This document shows positions 36,421-46,058 of a stretch of 64,000 bases of DNA, piece by piece; the stretch's first letter is position 1, and each line of letters begins with the position of its first letter. Source of the DNA: Frankia sp. QA3 (GTDB taxonomy: Bacteria; Actinomycetota; Actinomycetes; Frankiales; Frankiaceae); contig NZ_CM001489.1 in NCBI RefSeq assembly GCF_000262465.1, positions 1,000,300-1,064,299 of the forward strand, read 5' to 3'. The notes below the pieces were generated by a model. It was not told the origin of the DNA. It ran no database searches and saw only the letters and a program-made list of their open reading frames with translations. The position numbers were made by a program, and so were the translations under genes.

Positions 36421-39400
36421 GTGTCCTCCACGCCTGAGGCTCTCGTGGAGTTCGCCGCCAGCCTCCCCTTCGGGTTCGACCCGTTCCAGCTCGAGGCGCT
36501 GTCGGCGCTGGCGGCAGGCGAAGGGGTCCTGGTCGCGGCGCCCACGGGAGCGGGCAAGACGGTCGTCGGCGAGTTCGCCGCCCACCTCGCCCTAAGCACG
36601 GGAACGCGCTGCTTCTACACGACGCCGATCAAGGCGTTGTCCAACCAGAAGTACACCGACCTCGTCGCCCGCTACGGCGCCGACAAGGTCGGCCTGCTGA
36701 CCGGCGACACGTCCCGCAACGGCTCCGCGCCGGTCGTCGTCATGACGACCGAGGTGCTGCGCAACATGCTCTACGCCGGCCCGGTCGGCGGCGGCGGCCT
36801 CGACAACCTTGCCTACGTGGTCATGGACGAGGTGCATTACCTCGCCGATCGCCAGCGTGGCGCCGTGTGGGAAGAGGTCATCATCCACCTGCCGGCGCAC
36901 GTCCGGCTGGTGTCGCTGTCGGCGACGGTGAGCAACGCCGAGGAGTTCGGCGAGTGGCTCGTCACCGTCCGCGGGCACACCCGGGTCATCGTCAGCGATC
37001 ACCGGCCCGTGCCGCTATGGCAGCACGTCCTCGCCGACCGCACCCTGCACGACCTGTTCCTCGAGGACGGTCCCGGCGCGCCGGCGCTCGCCCGGGCGGT
37101 GTCCGAGGAGGAGCTCGCCCGGCCCGGCTGGGGTTCCCCGCCCGCGGGCGGTTCCGCCGGCGCGATCATCCCCGGCGAGTCGTCACCGCCCGCCAAAGCA
37201 TCACCGTCCGCCAAAGCATCACCGTCCGCCGCGTCGGCACCGCCCGGGGATGCGTCACCGTCCGGCGAGGCCGGCCCTGCCGGGGATCGCGGCCCGTCCC
37301 GGTCCGGCGGGGCGGGGGAGTCCCGCGGCGCGGGCGGGCGGTCCCGGGACCGGGGCCGCGGTGGTGAGCGCGGCCGGCGCCGCGACGGGCGGGGGCGCGC
37401 CGCAGGCGGGGCTCGCGCCTGGTCGCCGTCGGTGCCGGCGGCGCGTGCCGAGGGCAACGGCGCGGGCGGGCCCGCCGGTGGCGCTCGGTCGGGCGGTGGC
37501 GTTCGTCCCGGCGGCGGGGCCCGCGGGGCGACGGCCGCGGTGGGTGGCCGAGTGGTCAACCCCGACCTGGTCCGGCTCGCCCGCGAGGAGAGCCGGGCGG
37601 TGCCCGGCGGCTACGGCAACGGCCGGGGCCGCGGCGGGCCCGGACCGCGGCGGCGCATGTGGGTGCCGGGTCGGCCGGAGGTCGTCGAACGCCTCGACCG
37701 CGACGGCCTGCTGCCCGCGATCGTGTTCGTGTTCAGCCGGGCCGGCTGCGACGACGCGGTCACCTCCTGCGTGCGCGCCGGGCTGCGGCTGGTCGGGCCG
37801 GCCGAGCAGCAGCGGATCCGGGCGCTCGTCCGCGAGCGTACCGCCGGGATCCCCGAGTCCGACCTCGGCGTCCTCGGCTACTGGGCGTGGCTGGAGGGCC
37901 TGGAGCGGGGCATCGCCTCCCACCACGCCGGGATGCTGCCCACGTTCAAGGAGATCGTCGAGGAGCTGTTCGTCCAGGGGCTGGTCCGGGTCGTGTTCGC
38001 CACCGAGACCCTGGCGCTCGGCATCAACATGCCGGCCCGCACCGTCGTCCTGGAACGGCTGACGAAGTTCAACGGCGAGAGCCGCGTCGACATCACCCCG
38101 GGGGAGTACACGCAGCTCACCGGCCGTGCCGGCCGCCGTGGCATCGACGTCGAGGGGCACGCCGTCGTGCTGTGGCAGCCGGGGCTGGACCCGCTGGCGC
38201 TCGCCGGGCTCGCCTCCACCCGCACCTATCCGCTGCGCTCGTCGTTCCGTCCCTCCTACAACATGGCGGTGAACCTCGTCGGCCGGCTCGGCGCCGATCG
38301 GGCCCGCACCGTGCTCGAATCGTCGTTCGCGCAGTTCCAGGCCGACCGGGACGTGGTGGGTCTCGCGCGGGTGGTGCGGCGCAACACCGAGGCGATCGAC
38401 GAGATGCGCGCGCAGCTGAGCTGCGACCGCGGGGACGCCGCCGAGTACGACCGGATCCGCCGCGACATCCGCGAGCGGGAGGCGGCGCTGTCCCGGGAAG
38501 GGTCGGCGCGCCGGCGCGCCGAGTCGGCGGCGGCGCTGGGCCGGCTGCGCACCGGCGACATCGTGCGGGTGCCCGCCGGGCGGCGCAGCGGGCTCGCCGT
38601 CGTCCTCGACGCCGACGCGGGTGCGATCGGCGCCGACGGGCCGCGTCCCGTCGTGCTGACCGCGGACAAGCAGGTGCGGCGGCTGTCGCTGGTCGACTTC
38701 CCGGTCGCGGTGGAGCCGCTCGGGCGGGTCCGGGTGCCGCGGTCGTTCAACCCGCGCTCGCCGCAGTCCCGCCGGGATCTGGCCTCCTCGCTGCGGGCCG
38801 CGGACGTCGACCCCGACGGCCCGCCCGGCCGGCGGGCCAAGGCGCGCTCCGCGGCCGCGGACGACGCCGAGCTCGCCCGGCTGCGCCGTGCGCTGCGCGC
38901 CCACCCGGTGCACGACTGCCCGCGGCGCGAGGAGCATCTGCGCTCCGCCGAGCAGGCCAACCGGCTCGTCAAGGAGACCACGGCGATCTCGCGGAAGGTC
39001 GAGGGCCGCACGAACACGGTCGCGAAGACGTTCGACCGGGTCCGCGCGGCGCTGGCGGAGCTCGGCTACCTCGACGGCGACACGGTCACCGACGCCGGCC
39101 GGGTGCTGGCGCGCATCTACTCCGAGCAGGACCTGCTGGTCGCCGAGTGCCTGCGTACCGGCATCTGGGAGGACCTGAGCGCGCCGGCGCTCGCCGCCGC
39201 CGTGTCCAGCCTGGTCTTCGAGCCGCGTGGCGACGACGTGGGCGTCCCGGCGCTGCCCGGCGGCGCGGCGCTGCGCGACTGTCTGGACGAGATGGGCCGC
39301 CTGGCGTTCCGGCTCGCCGAGACCGAGCAGGGCCACCGGCTGGCGTTCCTGCGCCCGCCCGAGCTCGGCTTCGTCCCCGCCGCCCACGACTGGGCGGTGG

Positions 39401-39600
39401 GCCGGCCACTGGAACGGGTCCTCACCGACAGCGGACTGGAGCTGACCGCCGGCGACTTCGTCCGCTGGATGCGCCAACTGCTCGACCTGCTCGACCAGAT
39501 CGCCAAGGTCGCCCCTGACGACTCCCGGGTGCGCCGCACCGCCCGCGCCGCGATGGACGCGCTGCGCCGCGGCGTCGTCGCCTACGCCACCAGTGTCTGA
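36421..39600 (+). CDS. helY: SKI2-like DEVH-box helicase HelY
   Basis: 1059-residue superfamily 2 helicase of the Ski2/Mtr4 group, likely acting on RNA. Motif I is APTGAGKTVVGEF (about residues 40-52), motif II VVMDEVHYLADRQRG, motif III SLSATVSN, motif V TETLALGINMPARTVVLE and motif VI TQLTGRAGRRGID. The C-terminal DSHCT-type region (SLVFEPRGDD to MRQLLDLLDQIAKVAPD) completes the fold. Between the two RecA-like domains sits an unusual 150-residue Ser/Pro/Ala then Gly/Arg-rich insertion (about residues 236-400) with KASPSA repeats. The RGG-like part may bind nucleic acid. GTG 36421 gives VSSTPEALVEFAASLPFGFD, as in homologues. Confidence 0.93.
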   Translation: MSSTPEALVEFAASLPFGFDPFQLEALSALAAGEGVLVAAPTGAGKTVVGEFAAHLALSTGTRCFYTTPIKALSNQKYTDLVARYGADKVGLLTGDTSRNGSAPVVVMTTEVLRNMLYAGPVGGGGLDNLAYVVMDEVHYLADRQRGAVWEEVIIHLPAHVRLVSLSATVSNAEEFGEWLVTVRGHTRVIVSDHRPVPLWQHVLADRTLHDLFLEDGPGAPALARAVSEEELARPGWGSPPAGGSAGAIIPGESSPPAKASPSAKASPSAASAPPGDASPSGEAGPAGDRGPSRSGGAGESRGAGGRSRDRGRGGERGRRRDGRGRAAGGARAWSPSVPAARAEGNGAGGPAGGARSGGGVRPGGGARGATAAVGGRVVNPDLVRLAREESRAVPGGYGNGRGRGGPGPRRRMWVPGRPEVVERLDRDGLLPAIVFVFSRAGCDDAVTSCVRAGLRLVGPAEQQRIRALVRERTAGIPESDLGVLGYWAWLEGLERGIASHHAGMLPTFKEIVEELFVQGLVRVVFATETLALGINMPARTVVLERLTKFNGESRVDITPGEYTQLTGRAGRRGIDVEGHAVVLWQPGLDPLALAGLASTRTYPLRSSFRPSYNMAVNLVGRLGADRARTVLESSFAQFQADRDVVGLARVVRRNTEAIDEMRAQLSCDRGDAAEYDRIRRDIREREAALSREGSARRRAESAAALGRLRTGDIVRVPAGRRSGLAVVLDADAGAIGADGPRPVVLTADKQVRRLSLVDFPVAVEPLGRVRVPRSFNPRSPQSRRDLASSLRAADVDPDGPPGRRAKARSAAADDAELARLRRALRAHPVHDCPRREEHLRSAEQANRLVKETTAISRKVEGRTNTVAKTFDRVRAALAELGYLDGDTVTDAGRVLARIYSEQDLLVAECLRTGIWEDLSAPALAAAVSSLVFEPRGDDVGVPALPGGAALRDCLDEMGRLAFRLAETEQGHRLAFLRPPELGFVPAAHDWAVGRPLERVLTDSGLELTAGDFVRWMRQLLDLLDQIAKVAPDDSRVRRTARAAMDALRRGVVAYATSV

Positions 39601-39649
39601 GCCGGTGCCGGTGGACGGTGCGGTGGGTCGGCGCGGGGCGGCCACGTCC

Positions 39650-39703
39650 GGCGGTGCTGTGCGTTCTGGCGGTGCTGTGCGTTCTGGCGGTGCTGTGCGT
39701 TCT
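39650..39703. repeat. 18-bp tandem repeat before cobD
   Basis: Three perfect copies of ggcggtgctgtgcgttct. They would code for GAVRSG repeats if translation of cobD began upstream (at GTG 39593), but a start at 39725 is more likely, which leaves the array in the helY-cobD spacer. Confidence 0.9.
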
Positions 39704-39724
39704 GGCGGTTGGGGGCGTCGGCGT

Positions 39725-40741
39725 GTGGTGGCGCGAGTCGGTGGGCTGATGCTCGGCGCGGCCCTCGACGCGCTGCTCGCCGATCCGGCGCGGTTGCATC
39801 CGGTCGCCGGCTTCGGGCGGGCCGCCGGCCGGCTCGAACGGCTGCTCTACCGGGACGACCGCGCGGCCGGGGCGCTCGCACACCACCGTGCTGCTGGCCG
39901 CGGTCGCCGTGCCCGCCGCCGTCGCCGAGCGCGCCTGCGCACGGGCGGGCGGCGGCGAGGCGGTCGCGCCGGCCGCGCCGGTCGCGATGACCACCTCGGT
40001 GACCTGGATGGTGCTCGGCGGGGCGTCTCTGCGCCGGCAGGGCAGGCGCCTCGGCGCGGAGCTGCTCGCCGACGACCTGGCCACCGCCCGGCAGCGGCTG
40101 CCGACGCTGTGAAGGGTGGGACCCGTCGCAGCTCGACGCCGCGGGGATCGCCCGCGGCGCGATCGAGTCGATCGCCGAGAACACCTGCGACGCCGTCGTC
40201 GCCCCGCTGTGGTGGGGGGCGCTCGCCGGGCTGCCGGGGCTGGCCGGCTACCGGGTGGTGAACACCCTCGACGCGATGATCGGCCATCACAGCGACCGCT
40301 ATGAACGGTTCGGCTGGGCGGCGGCCCGCCTCGACGACCTGGTGAACCTGCTGCCGGCCCGGCTGTGCGCGGTGGCGACCTGTGTGTGCGCGCCGGTCGT
40401 CGGGGGCAGCGTCGCCGACGCGTTCTGGGTGATGCGCCGCGACGGCCGGTCCCACCCCAGCCCGAACGCCGGGATGGCCGAGGCCGCGTTCGCCGGGGCG
40501 GTGGGTCTGCGCCTCGGCGGGGAGGTGCGCTATCCGTACCGGGTCGAACACCGGCCCGAGCTGGGGTTCGGCCGCCCGCCGCGGGGCGCAGACGTCGTCG
40601 CCGCCGCGCGGCTGTCCGGCGCGGTCAGCGCGCTGTGCCTCGCGGTGACGGCGCTGCCCGGGCGGCGCGGCGGGCGCGCTGTTGGCCGCCGGCTCGCGCC
40701 GGGCGCGCCGCACCGTGGTCGAGGGGGGGTGGCGCCGGTGA
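39725..40741 (+). pseudogene. cobD: Cobalamin biosynthesis protein CobD/CbiB with three frameshifts
   Basis: CobD attaches the aminopropanol arm to cobyric acid. Four collinear pieces cover the whole family but need three +1 shifts: GLMLGAALDALLADPARLHPV (frame 2), TTVLLAAVAVPAAVAERA to ARQRLPTL (frame 0, after about 39880), [21 protein letters not shown] to [11 protein letters not shown] (frame 1, after about 40110), and [20 protein letters not shown] (frame 2, after about 40678). The hallmark [14 protein letters not shown] and [10 protein letters not shown] motifs are intact. The proper stop at 40739-40741 overlaps the cobQ GTG, so the ancestral operon structure survives. Either a decayed gene or three base-insertion errors in the sequence. 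Confidence 0.85.
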
Positions 40742-42348
40742 GCGGGGGACTGCTGGTCGCCGGAACGGCGTCGGATGCCGGCAAGAGCGTGCTGACCGCG
40801 GGCATCTGCCGGTGGCTGGCCCGCGAGGGCGTGCGCGTCGCGCCGTTCAAGGCACAGAACATGGCGTTGAACTCCACCGTCACCGCGGACGGGGCGGAGA
40901 TCGGCCGGGCGCAGGCGATGCAGGCCGCGGCGGCCGGGGTGGAGCCGGAGGCGGCGATGAACCCGGTGCTGCTCAAGCCGGGCGGCGACCGCCACAGCCA
41001 GCTCATCGTGCTGGGCCGTCCCGTCGCCGAGGTCGACGCCCTGGGCTACCGTCCGCACAAGGAACGGCTCGCGAAGATCGTCCTGGAGTGTCTCGACGAT
41101 CTGCGTGGCCGGTTCGACGCGGTGATCTGCGAGGGCGCCGGGTCGCCGGCGGAGATCAACCTGCGGTCCACCGACATCGCGAACATGGGCCTGGCCCGCG
41201 CGGCGAACCTGCCGGTGATCGTCGTCGGCGACATCGACAAGGGCGGGGTCTTCGCCGCCCTGTTCGGCACCCTGGCGCTGCTCGACCGCGCAGATCAGGC
41301 CCTCGTCGCCGGCTGGGTGATCAACCGCTTCCGCGGTGACGCCCGGCTGCTCGAACCCGGGCTGCGCCAGATCGAGGCGCTGACCGGCCGCCCCGTGCAC
41401 GGCGTCGTCCCGTTCCGCTCCGGCCTCTGGCTCGACGTCGAGGACTCCCTCGACCTGGCCTCCTACCCCGACGCCGAGCCCGACGCCGAGCCGGACGCCG
41501 ACTCCGGGCTGGCAGGGGCGGGCGCGCCGGCGGAGATGGGCGCGTCGGCGGAGATGGGCGCGTCGGCGGGGGAGAAGGCGTCGACGAGGGAGGGTGGGCG
41601 GCGGGAGAGCCTGCGGGTGGCGGTGGTTCGGCTGCCCCGTTTGTCGAACGTGACCGACCTGGACGCGCTGCGCGCCGAGCCGGGCGTCGTGGTGCGGCTG
41701 GTCACCGGGCCGGACGAGCTGGCCGACGCCGACCTGGTGGTGCTGCCCGGCACCCGCTCCACCGTCGAGGACCTGCGCTGGCTGCGCCGCCGCGGGCTCG
41801 CCGACGCCGTCGCCGCCCGCGTCGCCGCCGGCCGGCCGGTGCTGGGTATCTGCGGCGGCTACCAGATGCTCGGCCGGCGCATCCACGACGACGTCGAGTC
41901 GGGTGCGGGGGAGGTCGCCGGCCTCGGCCTGCTGCCGGTGACGACCACGTTCGAGGCGTCGAAGCTGCTCGGCCGCCGCGCGGCGACCGACGCCGAAGGT
42001 CGCCCGCTGACCGGCTACGAGATCCGCCACGGCCGGCTGGCCATCGCCGACCATCCCGCCGCGGAGCCGTTCGCCGCCGACGGGGTCCGGGTCGGCGCGG
42101 TCGCCGGCACGAGCTGGCACGGGCTGCTGGAGAACGACGAGTTCCGCCGCGCCTACCTCACCGATGTCGCCCGCGCGGCCGGGCGGGCGTTCGTACCCGC
42201 CCGCACCCGGTTTGCCGACGTGCGTCGACGCCGCCTCGACGTCCTCGGTGATCTGGTCGCCGACCATCTCGACACCGCCGCCCTGCGCCGCCTGCTCGAC
42301 GAGGGAGCCCCGCCCGGCCTTCCGTTCGTCCCGCCCGGCGCGCCGTGA
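40738..42348 (+). CDS. cobQ: Cobyric acid synthase
   Basis: CobQ (CbiP) amidates four side chains of adenosylcobyrinic diamide with glutamine and ATP. 536 residues with a dethiobiotin synthetase-like N-terminal domain ([19 protein letters not shown]-loop; [27 protein letters not shown]) and a C-terminal class I glutamine amidotransferase-like domain ([15 protein letters not shown] with the catalytic Cys; ending HGLLEN). A Glu/Ala/Ser-rich linker at about residues 243-285 has PDAEPDAE and EMGASA repeats. GTG 40738 overlaps the CobD stop, with a gggggg site upstream. The open frame continues upstream only because cobD is frameshifted. Confidence 0.95.
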   Translation: MSGGLLVAGTASDAGKSVLTAGICRWLAREGVRVAPFKAQNMALNSTVTADGAEIGRAQAMQAAAAGVEPEAAMNPVLLKPGGDRHSQLIVLGRPVAEVDALGYRPHKERLAKIVLECLDDLRGRFDAVICEGAGSPAEINLRSTDIANMGLARAANLPVIVVGDIDKGGVFAALFGTLALLDRADQALVAGWVINRFRGDARLLEPGLRQIEALTGRPVHGVVPFRSGLWLDVEDSLDLASYPDAEPDAEPDADSGLAGAGAPAEMGASAEMGASAGEKASTREGGRRESLRVAVVRLPRLSNVTDLDALRAEPGVVVRLVTGPDELADADLVVLPGTRSTVEDLRWLRRRGLADAVAARVAAGRPVLGICGGYQMLGRRIHDDVESGAGEVAGLGLLPVTTTFEASKLLGRRAATDAEGRPLTGYEIRHGRLAIADHPAAEPFAADGVRVGAVAGTSWHGLLENDEFRRAYLTDVARAAGRAFVPARTRFADVRRRRLDVLGDLVADHLDTAALRRLLDEGAPPGLPFVPPGAP

Positions 42349-42376
42349 CGCCGCCGGGGGCCGGAACCGCCGGCGG

Positions 42377-42604
42377 TCAGAGCCGGTTGCGCAGGAGCTG
42401 CTTGCCCTGCTCGGCGCCCTTGCGGCTCTCGGTCTGCGCCCGGCGGAACAGGTCGCGCAGCTCCTGGTCGCCGTCGCGCTCGGCGTCGGCGGCGTAGGTC
42501 TCCAGCCGCAGTGCGTTGCTCAGGCAGATCTCGGTGAACCACAGCAGGTCGTACTGGGTGTCCTTCGTCCCGGTGATGCTTCCGTGCTCCACGGTCGTGG
42601 TCAT
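42377..42604 (-). CDS. Small conserved ferritin-like helical protein
   Basis: 75 residues starting MTTTVEHGSITG. The body (TQYDLLWFTEICLSNALRLETYAADAERDG, then ELRDLFRRAQTESRKGAEQGKQLL) is two amphipathic helices with a Glu/His-type pattern reminiscent of small actinobacterial ferritin-like proteins. No metal-ligand set is complete, so function is unknown. ATG 42604 has a GGAGAGAGG site upstream on the minus strand, and the earlier in-frame residues are Arg-rich non-coding sequence. It faces cobQ tail to tail (28 bases apart). Confidence 0.75.
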   Translation of the reverse strand: MTTTVEHGSITGTKDTQYDLLWFTEICLSNALRLETYAADAERDGDQELRDLFRRAQTESRKGAEQGKQLLRNRL

Positions 42605-43132
42605 CTGGATCGACCTCTCTCCTGCGCTGTCGGGTCTCTTGCGCTGTCGGGAACCCTCGGCCCGTCGCACGCCGCAGACCCACGCGCCGGCTCGCACGCT
42701 GCAACCCACGCGCCGGCTCGCGCGCAGACGGACCGGTGACCGCGCCCTCAGGTCGTCCCGGTTCGGCGACACCTGGCGATCACTGATAGTGCCTATTCCC
42801 GCACCGAACGTTCCTACCCGTGTGCTCGGCTGATCGGTTTCGCCGCCTGGTCGCAGCCGGCCGCAGCATCACCCCTCGGGCTCGGTGACGTCAGGGTGGC
42901 CAGCCAGGTGGCCGGCGGCGGTGGTGACGTGGCACCGGACAAGTCAGGAGCCTGCCGCCCCGGGGATCGGCAGGGGGATGGCGTCGAGGATCAGGCCGGC
43001 GATCCACGATCGCCGCGGAAGACCGGCGGCGGCCGGCGGGTTTTCCGCAGGAAGGCAGTGGCAGGGTTCCCGGGAACAACCGGGATCCGCGACCAATCGA
43101 AATCCAAGATCGACCGAGCGGGAGAACACGCG
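42605..43132. other. 528-base divergent spacer, no gene
   Basis: Lies between the small helical protein and the SDR gene and must contain both promoters. The segment acccacgcgccggctcgc occurs twice near 42677-42725, and gcgctgtcggg twice near 42620-42650. A lower-GC stretch at 42780-42830 is a possible promoter area. Nothing else is recognised. Confidence 0.45.
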
Positions 43133-43957
43133 ATGGACGGGCGAGCGATTCTCATCACCGGTGCGACCGACGGCCTGGGCGCCCATCTCGCCGAGCGGCT
43201 GGGCGCGGCGGGCTGGCGGGTGCTCGTCCACGGCCGGGACGCCGAGCGCGCCGAGCGGGTGCGCGCCCGCATCGAGGCCGCCGGCGGCCCCGAGCCGGCG
43301 GTGCTGCTCGCCGACCTGGCCGACCTGGGCGACGTCACCCGCCTCGCCGCCGACGTCGAGCGGCACACCGACCGCCTCGACGTGCTGGTGAACAACGCCG
43401 GCGTCGGGTTTGGCACGCCGGGCGCCACCCGCGAGACCAGCGCCGACGGCATCGAGCTGCGCTTCGCCGTCAACTACCTGGCCGGCTACCGGCTCACCCG
43501 GCTGCTGCTGGCGCTGCTGACCCGGTCCGCCCCGGCGAGGATCGTCAACGTCGCCTCCGCCGGGCAGGAGCCGCTCGACTTCGCCGACCTGCTCACCACC
43601 CGCGACTACGACGGCGTCCGTGCCTACCGCCGCAGCAAGCTCGCGCAGATCATGGGCACGTTCGACCTGGCCGAGGAGCTGGCCGGCACCGGCGTCACCG
43701 TCGACGCCCTGCACCCCGCGACGTTCATGGACACCACGATGGTCCGCCAGGCCGGATCCCCCGTGAGCAGCACCGTCGCCGAGGGCGGCGACGCCACCCT
43801 GAACCTGATCGACGGCCCCGCCGCCGCCACGGGCACCGGCCGCTACTTCGCCGGCCTGGGCCAGACCCTCGCCCTGGCCCAGGCGTACGACCCCGCCGCC
43901 CGCCGCCGCCTGCGCCAGGCCACCGACGAGCTCCTCGCCGCGTCCGCGCAGGTCTGA
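43133..43957 (+). CDS. SDR family NAD(P)-dependent oxidoreductase
   Basis: 274-residue short-chain dehydrogenase. The cofactor motif is ITGATDGLGAHLAERLG (TGxxxGxG, residues 8-15), then LVNNAGVGF and VNVASAGQ. The catalytic Tyr-x3-Lys is in YRRSKLAQI, and an RDYDGVRAYRRSKLA stretch resembles retinol-dehydrogenase-like SDRs. The Arg after HGRD favours NADPH. ATG 43133 is preceded by gcgggaga, and the in-frame residues upstream are not SDR-like. Substrate unknown. Confidence 0.9.
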   Translation: MDGRAILITGATDGLGAHLAERLGAAGWRVLVHGRDAERAERVRARIEAAGGPEPAVLLADLADLGDVTRLAADVERHTDRLDVLVNNAGVGFGTPGATRETSADGIELRFAVNYLAGYRLTRLLLALLTRSAPARIVNVASAGQEPLDFADLLTTRDYDGVRAYRRSKLAQIMGTFDLAEELAGTGVTVDALHPATFMDTTMVRQAGSPVSSTVAEGGDATLNLIDGPAAATGTGRYFAGLGQTLALAQAYDPAARRRLRQATDELLAASAQV

Positions 43958-44117
43958 CCACCGCTGCGGGCAGAGGTTCGGTCTCGTCGGCCCGCAGCCA
44001 GGGGCCAACCAGCCGGCCTTGGTCAGCTCATGGGGTGGCATGCCTGCGCTGGGGGCGTTCGTCTGGAGGTGACAAACAGGCGGTAGCGGCGGTGGTTGGT
44101 GCCGGCGGGTCTGGCGG

Positions 44118-45200
44118 TCAGGTCAGGGAGCGGGCCAGGGCCTCGGAGTCGAGGAGCAGGCGGCGGACGATGGCGTCGAAGCGGTCGCCCTTGGCCTTCG
44201 GTGACAGCCCCTGGATCGACTCGGCGACCTTGTATTCGATCATGCAGGCCGCGCGCCACTTGGCGAGCACCGAGTAGTAGCCGATCGTCGAGACGTCGCG
44301 GCCGGTCCGCTCGCCGTAGTAGGCGATGACGTCGTCGCGGTGCGGGAAGCGCCCGGGCGCGAAGTACCGCATGGCGCCGTCGTCCTCCGCCTCGGTGACG
44401 AGGTTGTTCGCGAAGGCGGCGAGGTCGAGCAGGGGATCGCCGATGGTCGCGGTCTCCCAGTCGATGATCGCGGCGAGGCGGGCCGGCGGGCGGTGGTGGA
44501 ACAGCGCGTTGTTCGGCGCGTAGTCGGCGTGGATGAGCGCGGGACGCGACCCCGCGGGGACGTTGTCCCGCAGCCAGTCCGCCACGTACGTCAACCCGGG
44601 CAGGTCACGCCGCTCGTACTTCGGGTAGCGCCGCTGGTAGCCGTCGACCTGGCCCAGCCAGCGGTCCGGCTGGCGCTCAAGGAACCCCTCGGGCCGGCCG
44701 AACCCGCCCAGCCCGACCGCGGTGTAGTCGAGGTTGGCCAGCGCGACCAGCCCGTCGGTCATCGCCCAGCAGATGTAGTGCTGGTCGGGGCCGCCGTCGA
44801 AACCCGCCGGCCAGATCGTCTCGTTCTCCGCGGTGATGGTCGCCGCCCAGCCGTCCACCAGCTCCATGACGTAGAAGCTGACCCCGAGCAGCGACTCGTC
44901 CGCGCAGAAGCCGAGGAACTCCGGGCTCGGCACGTCCGTCCCGGTCAGCGCGCGCAGGACGGTGGCCTCGCGCTGGATCGTGCGTGCGCCCTGCGGGCTG
45001 CCCGCCAGGGGCGGGCTGCGGAAGATCGCCTTCCGGCCGCCCCGGTCCAGGCTCAGGATCAGGTTGGTCGACCCGCCGGAGACCAGGGCCGTCCTCAGGG
45101 GCCCGTCGCCCAGACTCGGGACGTGCTCGTCCAACCAGCCGGTCAGCGCCGCCACATCGATCAGATTGTTCGCATCCGCCACAGATGCAGCGTTCCACAC
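44118..45200 (-). CDS. Phosphotransferase family protein (aminoglycoside phosphotransferase-like)
   Basis: 360-residue protein-kinase-like fold of the APH/choline kinase group that includes acyl-CoA-metabolism-linked phosphotransferases. The glycine-rich loop is VSGGSTNLILSL and the ATP lysine is in RKAIFRSPP. The catalytic loop LIHADYAPNNALF (HxDxxxxN) and metal motif IIDWETATIGDPLLDLA are complete, so it should be active. Last gene of the minus-strand oxidation cluster, 20 bases after the cupin gene. Despite the name, a role in drug resistance is not implied; relatives near acyl-CoA and P450 genes probably phosphorylate small alcohols. Confidence 0.9.
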   Translation of the reverse strand: MWNAASVADANNLIDVAALTGWLDEHVPSLGDGPLRTALVSGGSTNLILSLDRGGRKAIFRSPPLAGSPQGARTIQREATVLRALTGTDVPSPEFLGFCADESLLGVSFYVMELVDGWAATITAENETIWPAGFDGGPDQHYICWAMTDGLVALANLDYTAVGLGGFGRPEGFLERQPDRWLGQVDGYQRRYPKYERRDLPGLTYVADWLRDNVPAGSRPALIHADYAPNNALFHHRPPARLAAIIDWETATIGDPLLDLAAFANNLVTEAEDDGAMRYFAPGRFPHRDDVIAYYGERTGRDVSTIGYYSVLAKWRAACMIEYKVAESIQGLSPKAKGDRFDAIVRRLLLDSEALARSLT

Positions 45201-45220
45201 CTCCGTCGGTGACGTTCTCC

Positions 45221-45742
45221 TCAGCGCTCGACGGCTCGACCTCCCACGATCACGTAGAGCACGACCGCGGGTTCGTCGCGGCGGTTGCGCCAGCCGTGCG
45301 CGGCGCCGTTGTGGACCAGCACGTCCCCGGCTGCAAGCGCGCGTTCCTCGCCGCCGGTCAGCACGATGCAGATCTCACCCCGCAGCACCACGCCGTAGTC
45401 GACCGTCTCCGTCGTGTGAAGCAGACTGTCGTCGAACGGGGCGGCAGCCGCGTCGTCGACGTCCGCGGGCGGCCTCGCGGCAGGCTCGCGAGGCCCGAAC
45501 CCGGGCGGATACGTCACGGAGATGAGGCGGGTTCCCCCCACAGGCGGGACGGGCTCCTGGTCGAGCCGGGTGCTTTCCGCGCCGCTGCCGGGCACCGAGG
45601 GCGGCTCCTCGGTGGACCACAGGTAGCTCACCTCGAGGCCTGGCCGGTCGTCGTTGGTGATCACATGGGGCGCCGGCCCGTCCTGGACGAAGATCCCGGC
45701 ACCGTCCGGGCCCACACCCGTCACCACGCGTCGTAGGAGCAC
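45221..45742 (-). CDS. Cupin domain protein
   Basis: 173-residue single-cupin protein. The C-terminal half has the beta-barrel pattern VDYGVVLRGEICIVLTGGEERALAAGDVL and HNGAAHGWRNR, where the conserved G-x5-H-x-H-type ligands are partly replaced (HN..AHG), so metal binding is uncertain. The N-terminal half (VTGVGPDGAGIFVQDGPAPHVI) resembles the lead of gentisate/polyketide-cyclase-like cupins. GTG 45742 is chosen because AGGAGG lies 7 bases upstream. Sits between the ferredoxin and phosphotransferase genes of the oxidation cluster; exact role unknown. Confidence 0.85.
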   Translation of the reverse strand: MLLRRVVTGVGPDGAGIFVQDGPAPHVITNDDRPGLEVSYLWSTEEPPSVPGSGAESTRLDQEPVPPVGGTRLISVTYPPGFGPREPAARPPADVDDAAAAPFDDSLLHTTETVDYGVVLRGEICIVLTGGEERALAAGDVLVHNGAAHGWRNRRDEPAVVLYVIVGGRAVER

Positions 45743-45826
45743 GTCACATCCTCCTGGCAGCGAGATCGGGCCCATCCGTACCCGACCGGTGGTCAGGCGA
45801 TCAGCCTACGAGGGCTCCGTCTGCCG

Positions 45827-46021
45827 TCACTCGTCGACGAGGCTCAGGGCGCGCTCGGGGCAGGCGGCGACGGCATCACGGGCGCGTTTGTCCTGGCCTG
45901 GCGGTATCTGCGGGTCGGTGACGGCGACGTAGCCCAGGTCGTCGAGGGGGAAGAGGTCCTCGGCGGTGGCGTTGCAGCGGGCGTGGCCCGAGCAGAGCCC
46001 GGCGTCGACCACGATCCTCAT
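45827..46021 (-). CDS. 3Fe-4S ferredoxin (P450 partner type)
   Basis: 64-residue ferredoxin. Cluster cysteines occur in LCSGHARCNATA (C-x5-C) and AACPERALSLVDE (CP), the three-cysteine pattern of 3Fe-4S ferredoxins that deliver electrons to actinobacterial P450s. His replaces the fourth cysteine position. It lies 37 bases downstream of the P450 gene on the same strand, so it is very likely that enzyme's redox partner. No ferredoxin reductase is encoded nearby. Confidence 0.93.
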   Translation of the reverse strand: MRIVVDAGLCSGHARCNATAEDLFPLDDLGYVAVTDPQIPPGQDKRARDAVAACPERALSLVDE

Positions 46022-46058
46022 CGGTCGTCCTTCCTCATCGGTCGTCCTTTCCGCCGGG

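Noticed and set aside
40255..42348. CobD-CobQ fusion protein suggested by one continuous frame
   Set aside because: The native CobD C terminus and stop are present in another frame ([20 protein letters not shown]) and overlap the cobQ GTG; the fusion is a side effect of the frameshifts.
44118..45200. Aminoglycoside resistance gene
   Set aside because: Catalytic motifs are only those of the broad APH fold; location in an oxidation cluster and similarity to acyl-CoA-linked phosphotransferases make resistance an unsupported call.
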